The notes under the pieces were generated by a model. That model saw only the letters and a list, made by a program, of their open reading frames with translations, searched no databases and had not been told where the DNA came from. The position numbers were made by a program, and so were the translations under genes. Positions 22,755 to 32,666 of a DNA stretch of 64,000 nt are shown here, piece after piece. Source of the stretch: Duganella sp. BuS-21 (GTDB taxonomy: Bacteria > Pseudomonadota > Gammaproteobacteria > Burkholderiales > Burkholderiaceae_D); the NCBI GenBank assembly GCA_041874725.1, contig CP097466.1, positions 1,922,001 to 1,986,000 on the forward strand. Direction: 5' to 3'. The stretch's first letter is position 1. The number at the start of each line of letters is the position of its first letter.

Positions 22755-23984
22755 TTACAGCACGCCTTGCGCGCGCAAGGCGGCGATGTCGTCGTCGCTG
22801 CGGCCCAGCAGTTCGCGCAGCACGGCGTCGGTGTGCTGGCCCAGCAGCGGCGGGGCGACGGCGTTGTCGGTCGGCGTGGCGGACATGCGCATCGGGCTGC
22901 GCACCAGCTTGGTCGTGCCGGCGCTTGGGTGCGGCACTTCCATCACCACGCCGCGCGCCTGCACTTGCGGGTTCTGGTAGACCTCGTCCAGGTTGTTGAT
23001 CGGGCCGCACGGCACGCCGACTTGCTCCAGCTTGACTATCCAGAAATCGCGCGACTGTTGCAGCACCATCTCGGCCAGCATCGGCACCAGCTCGTCGCGG
23101 TTTTTCACGCGCAGCGGATTGGTGGCGTAGCGCTCGTGGAAGGCCAGGTCGGCGCGGCCGCCGGCTTCCACAAACTTCTGGTATTGCCCGTCGTTGCCGG
23201 TGGCGACGATGATATAGCCGTCCGCGCACTGAAAGGTTTGGTAGGGCACGATGTTCGGGTGGGCGTTGCCCCAACGCTTGGGCGGCTTACCGCTGTTGAG
23301 GTAGTTGCTGCCGGCGTTGGCCAGCATGGCCACCTGCACGTCGAGCAGGGCCATGTCGATGTATTGGCCTGCGCCGCTGCGGTCGCGGTGCGTCAGCGCG
23401 GCCAGGATGGCGATGGTGGCGTACATGCCGGTCATCAAGTCGGTCAGCGCCACGCCGGCTTTCTGCGGACCGCCGCCCGGCAGGTCGTCGCGCTCGCCGG
23501 TGACGGACATCAGGCCGCCCATGCCCTGGATCAGAAAGTCGTAGCCGGCGCGGTGCGCGTAGGGGCCGTCCTGGCCGAAGCCGGTCACCGAGCAGTACAC
23601 CAGGTCCGGCTTGACGGCTTGCAGCGAGTCATAGTCGAGGCCGTAGCGTTTGAGCTGGCCGACCTTGTAGTTCTCCAGCACCACGTCGCTGTGCGCCGCC
23701 AGTTCGCGGATCAGCTGCTGGCCTTCGGCGCTGGCGATGTCGACCGTGACCGAGCGCTTGCCGCGATTGGCGGACAGGTAGTAGGCCGCTTCGGTGGTGT
23801 CCTTGCCGTCGGCGTCGCGCGCGTAGGGCGGGCCCCAGGCGCGGGTGTCGTCGCCGTTGCCGGGACGTTCGATCTTGATCACGTCGGCGCCGAGATCGGC
23901 GAGATTCTGCGAACACCACGGTCCCGCCAGCACGCGGCTCAGGTCGAGCACGCGGATATGGCCCAGCGCTTTTGGAGCTGTCAT
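22755..23984 (-). CDS. Family III CoA-transferase (CaiB/BaiF)
   Basis: A 409-residue enzyme that moves CoA between carboxylic acids. The N-terminus LGHIRVLDLSRVLAGPWCSQ and NLADLGADVIKIERPGNGDD is diagnostic, as are YYLSANRGKRSVTVD, SDVVLENYKVGQLKRYGLDY and CSVTGFGQDGPYAHRAGYDF; the Asp used as the covalent carboxylate carrier lies in VALTDLMTGMYA. It has the domain-swapped fold ending in PLLGQHTDAVLREL. It stands alone, with no acyl-CoA pathway genes beside it, so the acid pair (succinyl, formyl, glutaryl or other) cannot be told. Start ATG at 23984. Confidence 0.93.
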   Translation of the reverse strand: MTAPKALGHIRVLDLSRVLAGPWCSQNLADLGADVIKIERPGNGDDTRAWGPPYARDADGKDTTEAAYYLSANRGKRSVTVDIASAEGQQLIRELAAHSDVVLENYKVGQLKRYGLDYDSLQAVKPDLVYCSVTGFGQDGPYAHRAGYDFLIQGMGGLMSVTGERDDLPGGGPQKAGVALTDLMTGMYATIAILAALTHRDRSGAGQYIDMALLDVQVAMLANAGSNYLNSGKPPKRWGNAHPNIVPYQTFQCADGYIIVATGNDGQYQKFVEAGGRADLAFHERYATNPLRVKNRDELVPMLAEMVLQQSRDFWIVKLEQVGVPCGPINNLDEVYQNPQVQARGVVMEVPHPSAGTTKLVRSPMRMSATPTDNAVAPPLLGQHTDAVLRELLGRSDDDIAALRAQGVL

Positions 23985-24033
23985 GATTGATCTAGCCTTT
24001 TGAGTAACAAAATCAGGCCGCTAGTGTAGTGGC

Positions 24034-24765
24034 TCAGTCGCTTGGCTGCACGTTTTTTTGCAAGTCTGCTGCCAGCGCCTGCGCCGCGCGCCAGCGTTGC
24101 GCCGGCGATGGATAGTCGGGCTTGCTGCGGCGCGGCCAGTCGCTGGCGCGCAGCATCTTGCGGAAGTAGCCGGCCAGACGTTCGGCCGGCCAGCCGGCGC
24201 GCCACGCCAGGCGCAGGCCTTCGCGGTCGGCTTCTTCTTCCTGCGCGTAGTTGGTGGCGGCCAGCTTGCCGATCAGGGCCATGTCATGGTCGACCGCGTA
24301 TTCCAGCTCGATGAACGGGTGCTGGGCCCAGGCCGGCTCCAGCCGCAGCGCCGCCTCGTACTCCAGTAGGTTGTGGCGCAGGGCGGCGTGTTCGATTTCG
24401 TGCGCCAGCAGCATGGCCAGCTCGGCATCGCTGAGCGCGAGCCGCTCGACATAGGGCTGGCTGACCAGGATCTTGCCGCCGGCCATGCAGTCGGCGTTCT
24501 GGTCGGTGTCGTCGGTGCTGTGGACCTCCCAGGCCCAGCCGGCGGTGTCCGGATAATCGCGCCGGGCCTGCGCGATCAACACCTCGGCGATGGCGCGCAC
24601 GCGGGCGGTGAAGGCGGCGTGGGCGTCGATGGAGAGCACGGCCAGGCGGTCGGCGTACATCACGGCGGCGCGCGCCACCAGCTGCTGCTGCGTGGGTGCG
24701 GCATGGACCAGCTGCGCCGCTAGCAGCAGGGCGGCGATTCGTGATAACGTTGCTATCCTTGCCAT
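24034..24765 (-). CDS. Secreted M48-family metallopeptidase
   Basis: A 243-residue protein with a signal peptide (MARIATLSRIAALLLAAQLV, then HA at the likely cleavage site). The zinc motif is in LAMLLAHEIEHAALRHNLLEYE, i.e. H-E-x-x-H, and EEEADREGLRLAWRAGWP supplies the third ligand Glu and the E-x-x-A-D pattern of M48 peptidases (Ste24/HtpX/BepA group). It has no membrane domain or TPR repeats, so it is a short periplasmic member, perhaps in envelope-protein quality control. GGAGAG upstream of the ATG at 24765 decides the start. It is divergent from the glycerophosphodiesterase, 22 bases apart. Confidence 0.85.
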   Translation of the reverse strand: MARIATLSRIAALLLAAQLVHAAPTQQQLVARAAVMYADRLAVLSIDAHAAFTARVRAIAEVLIAQARRDYPDTAGWAWEVHSTDDTDQNADCMAGGKILVSQPYVERLALSDAELAMLLAHEIEHAALRHNLLEYEAALRLEPAWAQHPFIELEYAVDHDMALIGKLAATNYAQEEEADREGLRLAWRAGWPAERLAGYFRKMLRASDWPRRSKPDYPSPAQRWRAAQALAADLQKNVQPSD

Positions 24766-24787
24766 AACCACTCTCCGAGGCGTAGCC

Positions 24788-25540
24788 ATGTGGCCGTATC
24801 CTAAAATTGTTGCACATCGCGGCGGCGGCACGCTGGCGCCGGAAAACACCGTGGCCGGGCTGCGCGCCGGACTGGCCTACGGCTTTCGCGCCGTCGAGTT
24901 CGACGTCATGCTGTCGCGCGACGGCATCGGCATGGTGATGCACGACCCGGATTTCGGCCGCACCGTGGCCGGGCAGGGCAGTGTGGCCGGCACTGACGCA
25001 GCGGAATTGGCCGGCATGGACGCCGGCAGCTGGTTCAGCCCCGAGTTCCGCGACGAACCGGTGCCGTACTACACGCAGTTTATCGATTACTGCAAGGCGC
25101 AGCGGATCTGGATGAATGTGGAAATCAAGCCGGCCGACGGTTTTGAGGCCGCCACCGGCGCCTGGGTAGCGAGAGTGACGCGCGACAGCTACGCCGCCGA
25201 ATTGGCCGCCGGCGACCCGGCTGGCTATCCGCTGCTGTCCTCGTTCAGCTACGAGGCGCTGGCCGCCGCCCGCGACGCCGCCCCCGAGCTGCCGCGCGGC
25301 TACCTGCTGGATAACGTCCCGGACGACTGGCAGGCGCAAGCCGGGCAACTGGGCGCGGTGGCCATCCACACCAACCAGAAGCATTTGACGCGCGAGCTGG
25401 CGTCGGCGATCAAGGCGGCCGGCTACGGCCTGTTCTGCTACACCGTCAACGATCCGGCGCGCGGCCGCGAAATCCTGTCCTGGGGCGTGGACGGTTTCTG
25501 CACCGACCGTATCGACCTGATCGGCCCGGCCTTCACCTGA
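24788..25540 (+). CDS. ugpQ: Cytoplasmic glycerophosphodiester phosphodiesterase
   Basis: A 250-residue GDPD-family enzyme that cleaves glycerophosphodiesters to glycerol-3-phosphate and an alcohol. MWPYPKIVAHRGGGTLAPEN contains the H-R-G-G and P-E-N catalytic motif, FRAVEFDVMLSRDG the metal-binding E-x-D, and MVMHDPDFGRT the second His. MNVEIKP supplies the next Glu, and AAGYGLFCYTVNDPARGREI the C-terminal strand. No signal peptide, so it matches the cytosolic UgpQ type rather than GlpQ. The start overlaps the promoter region shared with the divergent peptidase gene. No ugpBAEC transporter is adjacent. Confidence 0.93.
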   Translation: MWPYPKIVAHRGGGTLAPENTVAGLRAGLAYGFRAVEFDVMLSRDGIGMVMHDPDFGRTVAGQGSVAGTDAAELAGMDAGSWFSPEFRDEPVPYYTQFIDYCKAQRIWMNVEIKPADGFEAATGAWVARVTRDSYAAELAAGDPAGYPLLSSFSYEALAAARDAAPELPRGYLLDNVPDDWQAQAGQLGAVAIHTNQKHLTRELASAIKAAGYGLFCYTVNDPARGREILSWGVDGFCTDRIDLIGPAFT

Positions 25541-25564
25541 GACCCGGTCGACTTCACGGTCATA

Positions 25565-25570
25565 TATAAT
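25565..25570 (+). promoter_or_regulatory. -10 box of the alaS promoter
   Basis: A perfect TATAAT 39 bases before the alaS start at 25609, inside the only gap between the phosphodiesterase and alaS. No convincing -35 at 16-18 bp was found, so this is a partial promoter call. Confidence 0.5.
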
Positions 25571-25608
25571 CAACCCTTTGCATTTTGCCAGCTACCACTG
25601 CTTACGAC

Positions 25609-28221
25609 ATGAAATCATCTGAAATCCGCGAGAAGTTCCTCAAATTTTTTGAGTCCAAAGGTCACACGATTGTTCGTTCCAGCTCCCTGGTGCCTGGCAA
25701 CGACCCAACCCTGCTACTGACCAACAGCGGCATGGTGCAGTTCAAGGACGTGTTCACCGGCACCGACAGCCGCCCGTACAGCCGCGCCACCTCGGTGCAG
25801 CGCTGCGTGCGCGCCGGCGGCAAGCACAACGATCTGGAAAACGTCGGCTACACCGCGCGTCACCACACTTTCTTTGAAATGCTGGGCAACTTCAGCTTCG
25901 GCGACTATTTCAAGCGCGACGCCATCAACTTCGCCTGGGAATTGCTGACCAAGGTCTACCTGCTGCCGGCCGACAAGCTGACCGTCACCGTCTACCAGGA
26001 AGATGACGAAGCCTACGATATCTGGGCCAAGGAAGTGGGCGTGCCGAAAGAGCGCATCATCCGCATCGGCGACAACAAGGGCGCGCGCTACGCTTCGGAC
26101 AACTTCTGGCAAATGGCCGACACCGGTCCATGCGGCCCGTGCACCGAGATCTTCTACGACCATGGCGCCGACATCTGGGGCGGTCCTCCAGGCTCGCCGG
26201 ACGAAGACGGCGACCGCTTCATCGAAATCTGGAACCTGGTGTTTATGCAGTTCAACCGCGACGAAGCCGGCGTGCTGCACAAGCTGCCGAAGCAATCGGT
26301 CGACACCGGCATGGGCATGGAACGCCTGGCCGCCGTGCTGCAGCATGTGCATTCGAACTACGAGATCGACCTGTTCCAGGCCTTGATCAAGGCCGCCGCG
26401 CGCGAAACCGGCGCTACCGACCTGGAAAACAAATCGCTGCGCGTGATCGCCGACCACATCCGTTCGGCCGCCTTCATGATCGTTGACGGCGTGATTCCGG
26501 GCAGCGAAGGCCGGGCCTATGTGCTGCGCCGCATCATCCGCCGCGCGCTGCGTCACGGCCACAAACTGGGCCAGACCAAGCCGTTCTTCTACAAGCTGGT
26601 GGCCGACCTGGCGATCGAAATGGGCGGCGCCTATCCGGAGCTGGAAGAAGCCAAGGGCAACGTCGCCAATATGTTGAAAGCGGAAGAAGAGCGCTTCGGC
26701 GAAACGCTGGAAACCGGCATGAAAGTGCTGGAAGCGCAGCTGGCCAAGGATGCCACCGGCATTGACGGCGCCACCGCCTTCACCCTGTACGAGACCTACG
26801 GCTTCCCGCCGGACCTGACCGCCGACATCTGCCGCGAACGCAACATCACGTTCGACCAGGAAGGCTACGACGTCGCCCTCAAGGAAAGCCAGGAACTGTC
26901 GCGCAAGGGCGGCAAGTCGGCCAAGGACAGCAAGGTTGAATACTCGGGCGAGAAGAACAAATTCGTCGGCTACGACAAGCTGAGCCACGCCAACGCCAAA
27001 GTGGTCGCGCTGTACGCGGCCGGCACGGCGGTGCAGGAACTGACGGCCGGCCAGGCCGGCATCGTGGTGCTCGACACCACGCCGTTCTATGCCGAATCGG
27101 GCGGCCAGGTGGGCGACCAGGGCGTGATCGCCACGGCCACTGCGCAGTTCACTGTCAGCGACACGCTGAAGGTGCAGGCCGACGTGTTCGGTCACCACGG
27201 CGTGCTGGCCTCCGGCGCGCTGAAAGTGGGCGATGCGGTCTGCGCCGACGTCGACCAGGCCAAGCGCGCACGCACCATCCGCAACCACTCGGCCACCCAC
27301 CTGATGCACAAGGCATTGCGTGAAGTGCTGGGTTCGCACGTGGCGCAAAAAGGCTCGCTGGTCGATCCGGACAAAACCCGTTTCGACTTCAGCCACAACG
27401 CGCCGCTGACGGCCGAGCAGATCGCCGAAGTGGAGGCCAAGGTCAATCAAGAGATCCTGGAAAATCACCCGACCAAGGCCCAGCACATGTCGTTCGACGA
27501 CGCCGTCAAGCATGGCGCCATGGCGCTGTTTGGCGAGAAGTACGGCGACGAAGTGCGCGTGCTCGATATCGGTACCTCGAAAGAGCTGTGCGGCGGTGTG
27601 CACGTGCAGCGCACCGGCGACATCGGCCTGTTCAAGATTATTTCGGAAGGCGGCGTGGCAGCCGGCATCCGCCGCGTCGAAGCCGTCACCGGCGAAGGCG
27701 CGCTGGCGCTGGTGCAGGGCATGGCCCGCAAGCTGAACGAAGCGGCCGCCGCGCTGAAATCGAACCCGGAAGAACTGACCGTCAAGATCGTCGCCGTGCA
27801 GGACCAGGTGAAATCGCTGGAGAAGGAACTGGCGGCGCTGAAATCCAAGCTGGCATCGGGCCAGGGCGATGAGCTGGCCGGCCAGGCGGTCGATGTCAAG
27901 GGCATCAAGGTGCTGGCGGCAACGCTGGACGGCGCCGACGTCACCGCGCTGCGCGAAACCATGGACAAGCTGAAGGACAAGCTGAAGACCGCCGCCATCG
28001 TGCTGGCTTCCGTCAACGACGGCAAGGTCAGCCTGATCGCCGGCGTCACGGCGGACTCGACCTCCAAGGTCAAGGCTGGCGAACTGGTCAACTTCGTCGC
28101 ACAACAAGTGGGCGGCAAGGGCGGTGGACGCCCTGATATGGCGCAGGCCGGCGGCACCGATCCTAGTGGTCTGGCGGCGGCGCTGGCCGGCGTTTCAGCA
28201 TGGGTGGGCGAGCGCGCTTAA
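25609..28221 (+). CDS. alaS: Alanyl-tRNA synthetase
   Basis: An 870-residue class II synthetase that charges tRNA-Ala and edits mischarged Ser/Gly. The catalytic domain opens [19 protein letters not shown] and includes [20 protein letters not shown] and [18 protein letters not shown] (motif regions), then [14 protein letters not shown]. The editing domain has the zinc-type pattern in [19 protein letters not shown] and [20 protein letters not shown] (C-x3-H). The C-terminal oligomerisation domain ends [18 protein letters not shown], which is invariant. Start is MKSSEI at 25609; a TTG 24 bases upstream is less likely. Length is normal. Confidence 0.98.
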   Translation: MKSSEIREKFLKFFESKGHTIVRSSSLVPGNDPTLLLTNSGMVQFKDVFTGTDSRPYSRATSVQRCVRAGGKHNDLENVGYTARHHTFFEMLGNFSFGDYFKRDAINFAWELLTKVYLLPADKLTVTVYQEDDEAYDIWAKEVGVPKERIIRIGDNKGARYASDNFWQMADTGPCGPCTEIFYDHGADIWGGPPGSPDEDGDRFIEIWNLVFMQFNRDEAGVLHKLPKQSVDTGMGMERLAAVLQHVHSNYEIDLFQALIKAAARETGATDLENKSLRVIADHIRSAAFMIVDGVIPGSEGRAYVLRRIIRRALRHGHKLGQTKPFFYKLVADLAIEMGGAYPELEEAKGNVANMLKAEEERFGETLETGMKVLEAQLAKDATGIDGATAFTLYETYGFPPDLTADICRERNITFDQEGYDVALKESQELSRKGGKSAKDSKVEYSGEKNKFVGYDKLSHANAKVVALYAAGTAVQELTAGQAGIVVLDTTPFYAESGGQVGDQGVIATATAQFTVSDTLKVQADVFGHHGVLASGALKVGDAVCADVDQAKRARTIRNHSATHLMHKALREVLGSHVAQKGSLVDPDKTRFDFSHNAPLTAEQIAEVEAKVNQEILENHPTKAQHMSFDDAVKHGAMALFGEKYGDEVRVLDIGTSKELCGGVHVQRTGDIGLFKIISEGGVAAGIRRVEAVTGEGALALVQGMARKLNEAAAALKSNPEELTVKIVAVQDQVKSLEKELAALKSKLASGQGDELAGQAVDVKGIKVLAATLDGADVTALRETMDKLKDKLKTAAIVLASVNDGKVSLIAGVTADSTSKVKAGELVNFVAQQVGGKGGGRPDMAQAGGTDPSGLAAALAGVSAWVGERA

Positions 28222-28397
28222 CACCTTCCATATTGCTGTAAAGCAGTGTTAATGCGGCTTGTGTGTGATTTTGCATCACATGCAGGCCGTTGTCGTATGT
28301 GGCGGACTGTTGTATACTTTCCAGTTCCCGTTGCAAACTTGCAACGTACAACGAACTATTTTGGTGCGGCGCGTCATCCCTCCAGAAAAGGAGTAGT

Positions 28398-28691
28398 ATG
28401 GCCACACCTCCCCACAAACGAGCGGGTTTTTTGATGACCGAAACGATACTTGAAAACGAAATCATCGAATTCCACAAGGAACTCGACGCCCGCGGTTTGA
28501 ACTGCCCGCTGCCTATCCTCAAAGCCAAGAAGGCGTTGGCGGAGCTGCAGAGCGGCGAAGTGCTGCGCATTATGGCGACCGACCCGGGTTCCGTGCGCGA
28601 CTTCCAGGCATTCTGCAAGCAGACCGGCAATGCCCTGTTGTCGCACGTCCAGATCGGCCGTGAGTTTGTCTTTTTGATGCAGCGCAAATAA
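28398..28691 (+). CDS. TusA-family sulfur-carrier protein
   Basis: A 97-residue TusA/SirA-type protein. LDARGLNCPLPILKAKKALA contains the C-P-x-P motif whose Cys carries persulfide sulfur, followed by GEVLRIMATDPGSVRDFQAF and the strand REFVFLMQRK. Members donate sulfur for tRNA 2-thiolation, molybdenum cofactor or related pathways. Compared with typical 75-80-residue TusA it has about 20 extra N-terminal residues (MATPPHKRAGFL). The upstream start is chosen because AAAAGGAG at 28385-28392 fits it; an internal ATG at 28434 would give the standard length. It stands alone between alaS and the etf genes. Confidence 0.88.
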   Translation: MATPPHKRAGFLMTETILENEIIEFHKELDARGLNCPLPILKAKKALAELQSGEVLRIMATDPGSVRDFQAFCKQTGNALLSHVQIGREFVFLMQRK

Positions 28692-28786
28692 CAGCCGCTG
28701 TATTTTTCCTTCTAGAAGTTCGTCTGAAACATTTATTTTTTAGACGATTTCTACTAGCTAAAAAACGCACGATCGTGCTTAAATTT

Positions 28787-28814
28787 CTTGTGCGGGCTGG
28801 ATTTCTCATATAAT
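28787..28814 (+). promoter_or_regulatory. Candidate promoter of etfBA
   Basis: TATAAT at 28809-28814 with CTTGTG at 28787-28792 (16-bp spacer) about 50 bases before the etfB start. The -10 is perfect, the -35 weak. Confidence 0.5.
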
Positions 28815-28864
28815 CTAGCCCACATTATTTAGTCCCGAATTCAATTTTTCCCAAAGGCACAGCT

Positions 28865-29614
28865 ATGAAAGTCTTGGTACCCGTCAAACGTGTGGTCGAC
28901 TACAACGTCAAGGTGCGTGTGAAGTCCGATGGCACCGGTGTTGATATCGCCAACGTCAAAATGTCGATGAACCCATTCGATGAGATCGCTGTCGAAGAAG
29001 CGACCCGTTTGAAAGAAGCCGGCAAGGTCACCGAAGTGATCGCCGTGTCCGCTGGCGTGAGCCAGTGCCAGGAAACCCTGCGCACCGCCATGGCCATCGG
29101 CGCCGATCGCGGCATCCTGGTGGAAACCGCCGTTGAGCTGGAGCCGCTGGCGGTCGCCAAGCTGCTGAAAGCGCTGGCCGACAAGGAACAGCCACAGCTG
29201 ATCATCCTGGGCAAGCAGGCCATCGACGACGACTCCAACCAGACCGGCCAGATGCTGGCTGCGCTGCTGGGCTGGCCGCAGGCGACCTTCGCCTCGAAAG
29301 TGGTGCTGGAAGACGGCAAAGTCACCGTCACCCGCGAAGTGGACGGCGGCCTGGAAACCCTGGCGCTGACCCTGCCGGCCATCATCACCACCGACCTGCG
29401 CCTGAACGAGCCGCGCTACGTGACCCTGCCGAACATCATGAAAGCGAAGAAGAAAACGCTGGATGTGACCAAGCCGGAAGACCTGGGCGTCGACGTGACC
29501 CCGCGCCTGAAAACCGTCAAAGTCGCCGAGCCTGCAAAACGCTCGGCCGGCATCAAAGTACCGGACGTCGCTACCTTGGTCGCAAAACTGCGCACCGAAG
29601 CTAAAGTCATCTAA
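28865..29614 (+). CDS. etfB: Electron transfer flavoprotein, beta subunit
   Basis: A 249-residue subunit of the FAD/AMP-containing heterodimer that takes electrons from acyl-CoA dehydrogenases and passes them to ETF-ubiquinone oxidoreductase. [20 protein letters not shown] begins the fold, [19 protein letters not shown] and [20 protein letters not shown] (AMP-binding loop) are diagnostic, and [20 protein letters not shown] contains the recognition loop for partner dehydrogenases. It precedes etfA by 12 bases in one operon, and an acyl-CoA dehydrogenase gene lies downstream. Confidence 0.97.
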   Translation: MKVLVPVKRVVDYNVKVRVKSDGTGVDIANVKMSMNPFDEIAVEEATRLKEAGKVTEVIAVSAGVSQCQETLRTAMAIGADRGILVETAVELEPLAVAKLLKALADKEQPQLIILGKQAIDDDSNQTGQMLAALLGWPQATFASKVVLEDGKVTVTREVDGGLETLALTLPAIITTDLRLNEPRYVTLPNIMKAKKKTLDVTKPEDLGVDVTPRLKTVKVAEPAKRSAGIKVPDVATLVAKLRTEAKVI

Positions 29615-29626
29615 AGGAAACCGAAA

Positions 29627-30559
29627 ATGGTCGCATTAGTTATCGCAGAACACGACAACGCTAGCCTGAAGGCGAGCACCCTGCACACCGTTACCGCAGC
29701 CGCACAATGCGGCGGCGACGTACACGTCCTGGTGGCCGGCTCCAACGCTGGCGCCGTCGCCACCGCTGCCGCCGCCATCGCCGGCGTCTCGAAAGTGATC
29801 GTTGCCGATGCAGCGCACTTCGCCGACGGCCTGGCCGAGAACGTTGCCGAGCAGGTGCTGGCAATCGCCGCCTCGTACAGCCACATCCTGGCCCCGGCCA
29901 CCGCCTACGGCAAGAACATCCTGCCGCGCGTTGCCGCCAAGCTGGACGTGGCGCAGATTTCGGAAATCACCAAGGTCGACTCGCCGGACACCTTCGAGCG
30001 TCCGATCTACGCCGGTAACGCCATCGCCACCGTGCAGTCGAGCGACAAGATCAAGGTCATCACCGTGCGTTCGACCGGTTTCGACGCCGCTGCCGCCACC
30101 GGCGGTTCGGCCGCCACCGAAACCGCCGCTGCCGTGGCTGATTCGGGCAAGTCCTCGTTCGTCGGCCGCGAAGTGGCCAAGTCGGACCGTCCAGAGCTGA
30201 CCGCCGCCAAGATCATCGTCTCCGGTGGCCGTGGCATGGGTTCGGGCGAAGCCTTCAAGATCCTGGAACCGCTGGCAGACAAGCTGAACGCCGCCATGGG
30301 CGCATCGCGCGCCGCCGTGGACGCGGGCTACGTGCCGAACGACTGGCAAGTGGGCCAGACCGGCAAGATCGTTGCGCCCAACCTGTACATCGCGGTCGGC
30401 ATCTCCGGCGCGATCCAGCACCTGGCCGGCATGAAGGATTCGAAAACCATCGTCGCCATCAACAAAGATCCGGAAGCGCCGATCTTCTCCGTTGCCGACT
30501 ACGGCATCGTAGGCGACCTGTTCGACATCGTGCCACAACTGGTTGCTGAACTGGGCTAA
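29627..30559 (+). CDS. etfA: Electron transfer flavoprotein, alpha subunit
   Basis: A 310-residue FAD-binding subunit. [20 protein letters not shown] starts domain [21 protein letters not shown], then [43 protein letters not shown] and [20 protein letters not shown] form the C-terminal FAD domain with all conserved glycine turns. Residues [14 protein letters not shown] linker ([10 protein letters not shown]) join the two. Together with EtfB it carries electrons from fatty-acid or amino-acid oxidation to the quinone pool. The ribosome site AAGGAAACC precedes the ATG. A hairpin terminator follows at 30581-30626. Confidence 0.97.
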   Translation: MVALVIAEHDNASLKASTLHTVTAAAQCGGDVHVLVAGSNAGAVATAAAAIAGVSKVIVADAAHFADGLAENVAEQVLAIAASYSHILAPATAYGKNILPRVAAKLDVAQISEITKVDSPDTFERPIYAGNAIATVQSSDKIKVITVRSTGFDAAAATGGSAATETAAAVADSGKSSFVGREVAKSDRPELTAAKIIVSGGRGMGSGEAFKILEPLADKLNAAMGASRAAVDAGYVPNDWQVGQTGKIVAPNLYIAVGISGAIQHLAGMKDSKTIVAINKDPEAPIFSVADYGIVGDLFDIVPQLVAELG

Positions 30560-30580
30560 ACCCGCACACCAGCACCGCTC

Positions 30581-30626
30581 AGGCCACGCTGATCCGGAAC
30601 GCCGGGTTGCCGTGGCCTTATTTTTA
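30581..30626 (+). terminator. Terminator after etfA
   Basis: AGGCCACG (30581-30588) pairs with CGTGGCCT (30611-30618), followed by TATTTTT. The loop is long (22 bases) but may contain an inner CCGG pairing. It separates etfBA from the acyl-CoA dehydrogenase gene. Confidence 0.65.
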
Positions 30627-30636
30627 ACCGCGACAC

Positions 30637-30699
30637 GTCGTCCCCGCGCAGGCGCGGATCCATGCTGAGTATGGACTCCCGCCTGCGCGGGAGCGACGG
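30637..30699. repeat. REP-like family B copy
   Basis: GTCGTCCCCGCGCAGGCG and CCGCCTGCGCGGGAGCGACG form inverted halves around CCATGCTGAGTATGG. It lies between the etfA terminator and the ribosome site of the acyl-CoA dehydrogenase gene. Confidence 0.8.
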
Positions 30700-30714
30700 C
30701 GAAGGAGACATGAG

Positions 30715-32505
30715 ATGCCGTATCAAGCACCGATCAAAGACATGCTGTTCGTCATCAACGAACTGGCCAACCTGCAAGCCGTGAGTGAACTGCCGGGCTG
30801 CGAGGACGCCACCCCGGAAACCGCCGAAGCCGTGCTGGAAGAAAGCGCGAAATTCGTCGCCAACGAAATCGCCCCGCTGAACCACGAAGGCGACAAGGAA
30901 CCGAGCTACTGGACCAAGGACGGCGTGATCACCACCAAGGGCTTCAAGCAAGCCTTCCGCCAGTTCGCCGACGCCGGCTGGCAGGGCCTGCAACATCCGA
31001 CCGACTTCGGCGGCCAGGGCCTGCCCAAGCTGGTCGGCACGCCCTGCGTGGAAATGCTGCACGGCGCCAACCTGGCGTTCGCGCTGTGCCCGCTGCTGTC
31101 GGACGGCGCCATCGAAGCGCTGCTGACCGCCGGCAGCGACGAGCAGAAAGCCACCTACCTGGAACCGCTGGTGACCGGCAAATGGACCGGCACCATGAAC
31201 CTGACCGAGCCGCAAGCCGGCTCCGACCTGGCCGCCGTGCGCACCCGCGCCGAGCCGCAGGGCGACGGCACCTACAAAATCTTCGGCACCAAGATCTTCA
31301 TCACCTACGGTGATCACGACATGACCGACAACATCGTCCACCTGGTGCTGGCGCGTACGCCGGATGCACCGGCGGGCGTGAAGGGCATCTCGCTGTTCAT
31401 CGTGCCGAAGTTCATGGTCAACGCCGACGGCACGCTGGGCGCGCGCAACGACGCCCACTGCGTCTCGCTCGAACACAAGCTCGGCATCAAGGCCAGCCCG
31501 ACCGCCGTGCTGCAATTCGGCGACAACGGCGGCGCCATCGGCACGCTGGTGGGCGAAGAAAATCGCGGCCTGGAATACATGTTCATCATGATGAATGCGG
31601 CCCGCTTCGGCGTCGGCATGCAAGGCATCGGCCTGTCGGAGCACGCTTACCAGCACGCGCTGGCCTACGCCAAGGACCGCGTGCAGTCGCGCGACCTGAA
31701 CGGCTCGCCGTCGGGCGTGGCCATCATCCACCATCCGGACGTGCGCCGTCTGTTGATGAATATGCGTTCGCAAACGGAAGCGGCGCGTGCGCTGGCCTAC
31801 GTCGGCGCCGCACTGTACGACGCCGCCCACCACAGTGAGGATGCCGAAGTGCGCGCGGAAAACCAGGCGGTGTACGAATACCTGGTGCCGATCATCAAAG
31901 GCTGGTCGACCGAACTGTCGCAAGACGTCACGCGCGACGGCGTGCAGATTCACGGCGGCATGGGCTTCATCGAAGAAACCGGCGCAGCGCAGCACTACCG
32001 CGACGCCAAGATCCTCACCATCTACGAAGGCACGACGGCGATCCAGGCCAACGACCTGATCGGCCGCAAAACCGTGCGCGACGCCGGCAAGGTGGCCAAG
32101 GGCCTGATCGCGCAAGTGCGGGCGACGGAAGCCGAGCTGGCCAAGCTGGAAGGCGCCGACTTCGCCGCCATCCGCAAGCAGTTGGCGCAGGGCGCGGCCG
32201 ATCTGGAAGCGGTGGTGGACTACGTGGTGGCCAACATCAAGTCGGACATCAAGGGCGTGTTCTCGGGCAGCGTGCCGTACCTGAAACTGGCCGGCATCGT
32301 GCTGGGCGGCTGGCAGATGGCGCGCGCGGCGGTGATCTCGCAGCAGAAACTGGACGCCGGTTCCGGCGACGTCGGCTTCTACAAAGCCAAGATCGGCACC
32401 ACGCGCTTCTTCGCCGACCATTTCCTGAGCCAGTCGTCGGGTATCCGCGCCTCCATCATCGAAGGCAGCGCGGGCGTCCTCGCCCTCGACATCGACCAGT
32501 TCTAA
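30715..32505 (+). CDS. Acyl-CoA dehydrogenase with extended C-terminal domain (DmdC/AcdB-like)
   Basis: A 596-residue FAD enzyme that makes the alpha-beta double bond in an acyl-CoA and hands electrons to ETF. MNLTEPQAGSDLAAVRTRAE is the acyl-CoA dehydrogenase signature, YKIFGTKIFITYGDHDMTDN the next flavin-contact region, and GGMGFIEETGAAQHYRDAKI with TIYEGTTAIQANDLIGRKT the C-terminal region that holds the catalytic base in related enzymes. The extra ~120-residue C-terminal domain makes it longer than ordinary short-chain enzymes (about 380) and matches the long-chain or methylmercaptopropionyl-CoA dehydrogenase subgroup. AGGAG precedes the ATG. Position after etfBA fits a direct electron partner. 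Substrate is not certain. Confidence 0.92.
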   Translation: MPYQAPIKDMLFVINELANLQAVSELPGCEDATPETAEAVLEESAKFVANEIAPLNHEGDKEPSYWTKDGVITTKGFKQAFRQFADAGWQGLQHPTDFGGQGLPKLVGTPCVEMLHGANLAFALCPLLSDGAIEALLTAGSDEQKATYLEPLVTGKWTGTMNLTEPQAGSDLAAVRTRAEPQGDGTYKIFGTKIFITYGDHDMTDNIVHLVLARTPDAPAGVKGISLFIVPKFMVNADGTLGARNDAHCVSLEHKLGIKASPTAVLQFGDNGGAIGTLVGEENRGLEYMFIMMNAARFGVGMQGIGLSEHAYQHALAYAKDRVQSRDLNGSPSGVAIIHHPDVRRLLMNMRSQTEAARALAYVGAALYDAAHHSEDAEVRAENQAVYEYLVPIIKGWSTELSQDVTRDGVQIHGGMGFIEETGAAQHYRDAKILTIYEGTTAIQANDLIGRKTVRDAGKVAKGLIAQVRATEAELAKLEGADFAAIRKQLAQGAADLEAVVDYVVANIKSDIKGVFSGSVPYLKLAGIVLGGWQMARAAVISQQKLDAGSGDVGFYKAKIGTTRFFADHFLSQSSGIRASIIEGSAGVLALDIDQF

Positions 32506-32519
32506 AGGTCGGTAAACTT

Positions 32520-32604
32520 CGGGGTCAGCTCTGTCATTTGGACATTCCGGAACTTTTTGGAGCAGGAAAAGTTCCCAAATGTCCAAATGACAGAGCTGAC
32601 CCCG
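32520..32604. repeat. Long imperfect palindrome (family C)
   Basis: Left arm from 32520 (CGGGGTCAGCTCTGTCATTT) pairs with the right arm ending 32604 over 38 bp with two mismatches; loop about 9 bases. Seven T follow shortly after the right arm, so it could also act as a terminator for the acyl-CoA dehydrogenase gene. It shares its outer motif with 19627-19720. Confidence 0.88.
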
Positions 32605-32666
32605 ATTTTTTTGAATCCGTTGCGGGATGAGGTGCGTACAAGCTGGATATCCTTTGTGAGGCCAGC

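Noticed and set aside
30556..32586. 676-codon minus-strand frame opposite the acyl-CoA dehydrogenase
   Set aside because: Shadow of a real gene; it even reads through the REP-like repeat and shows no domain.
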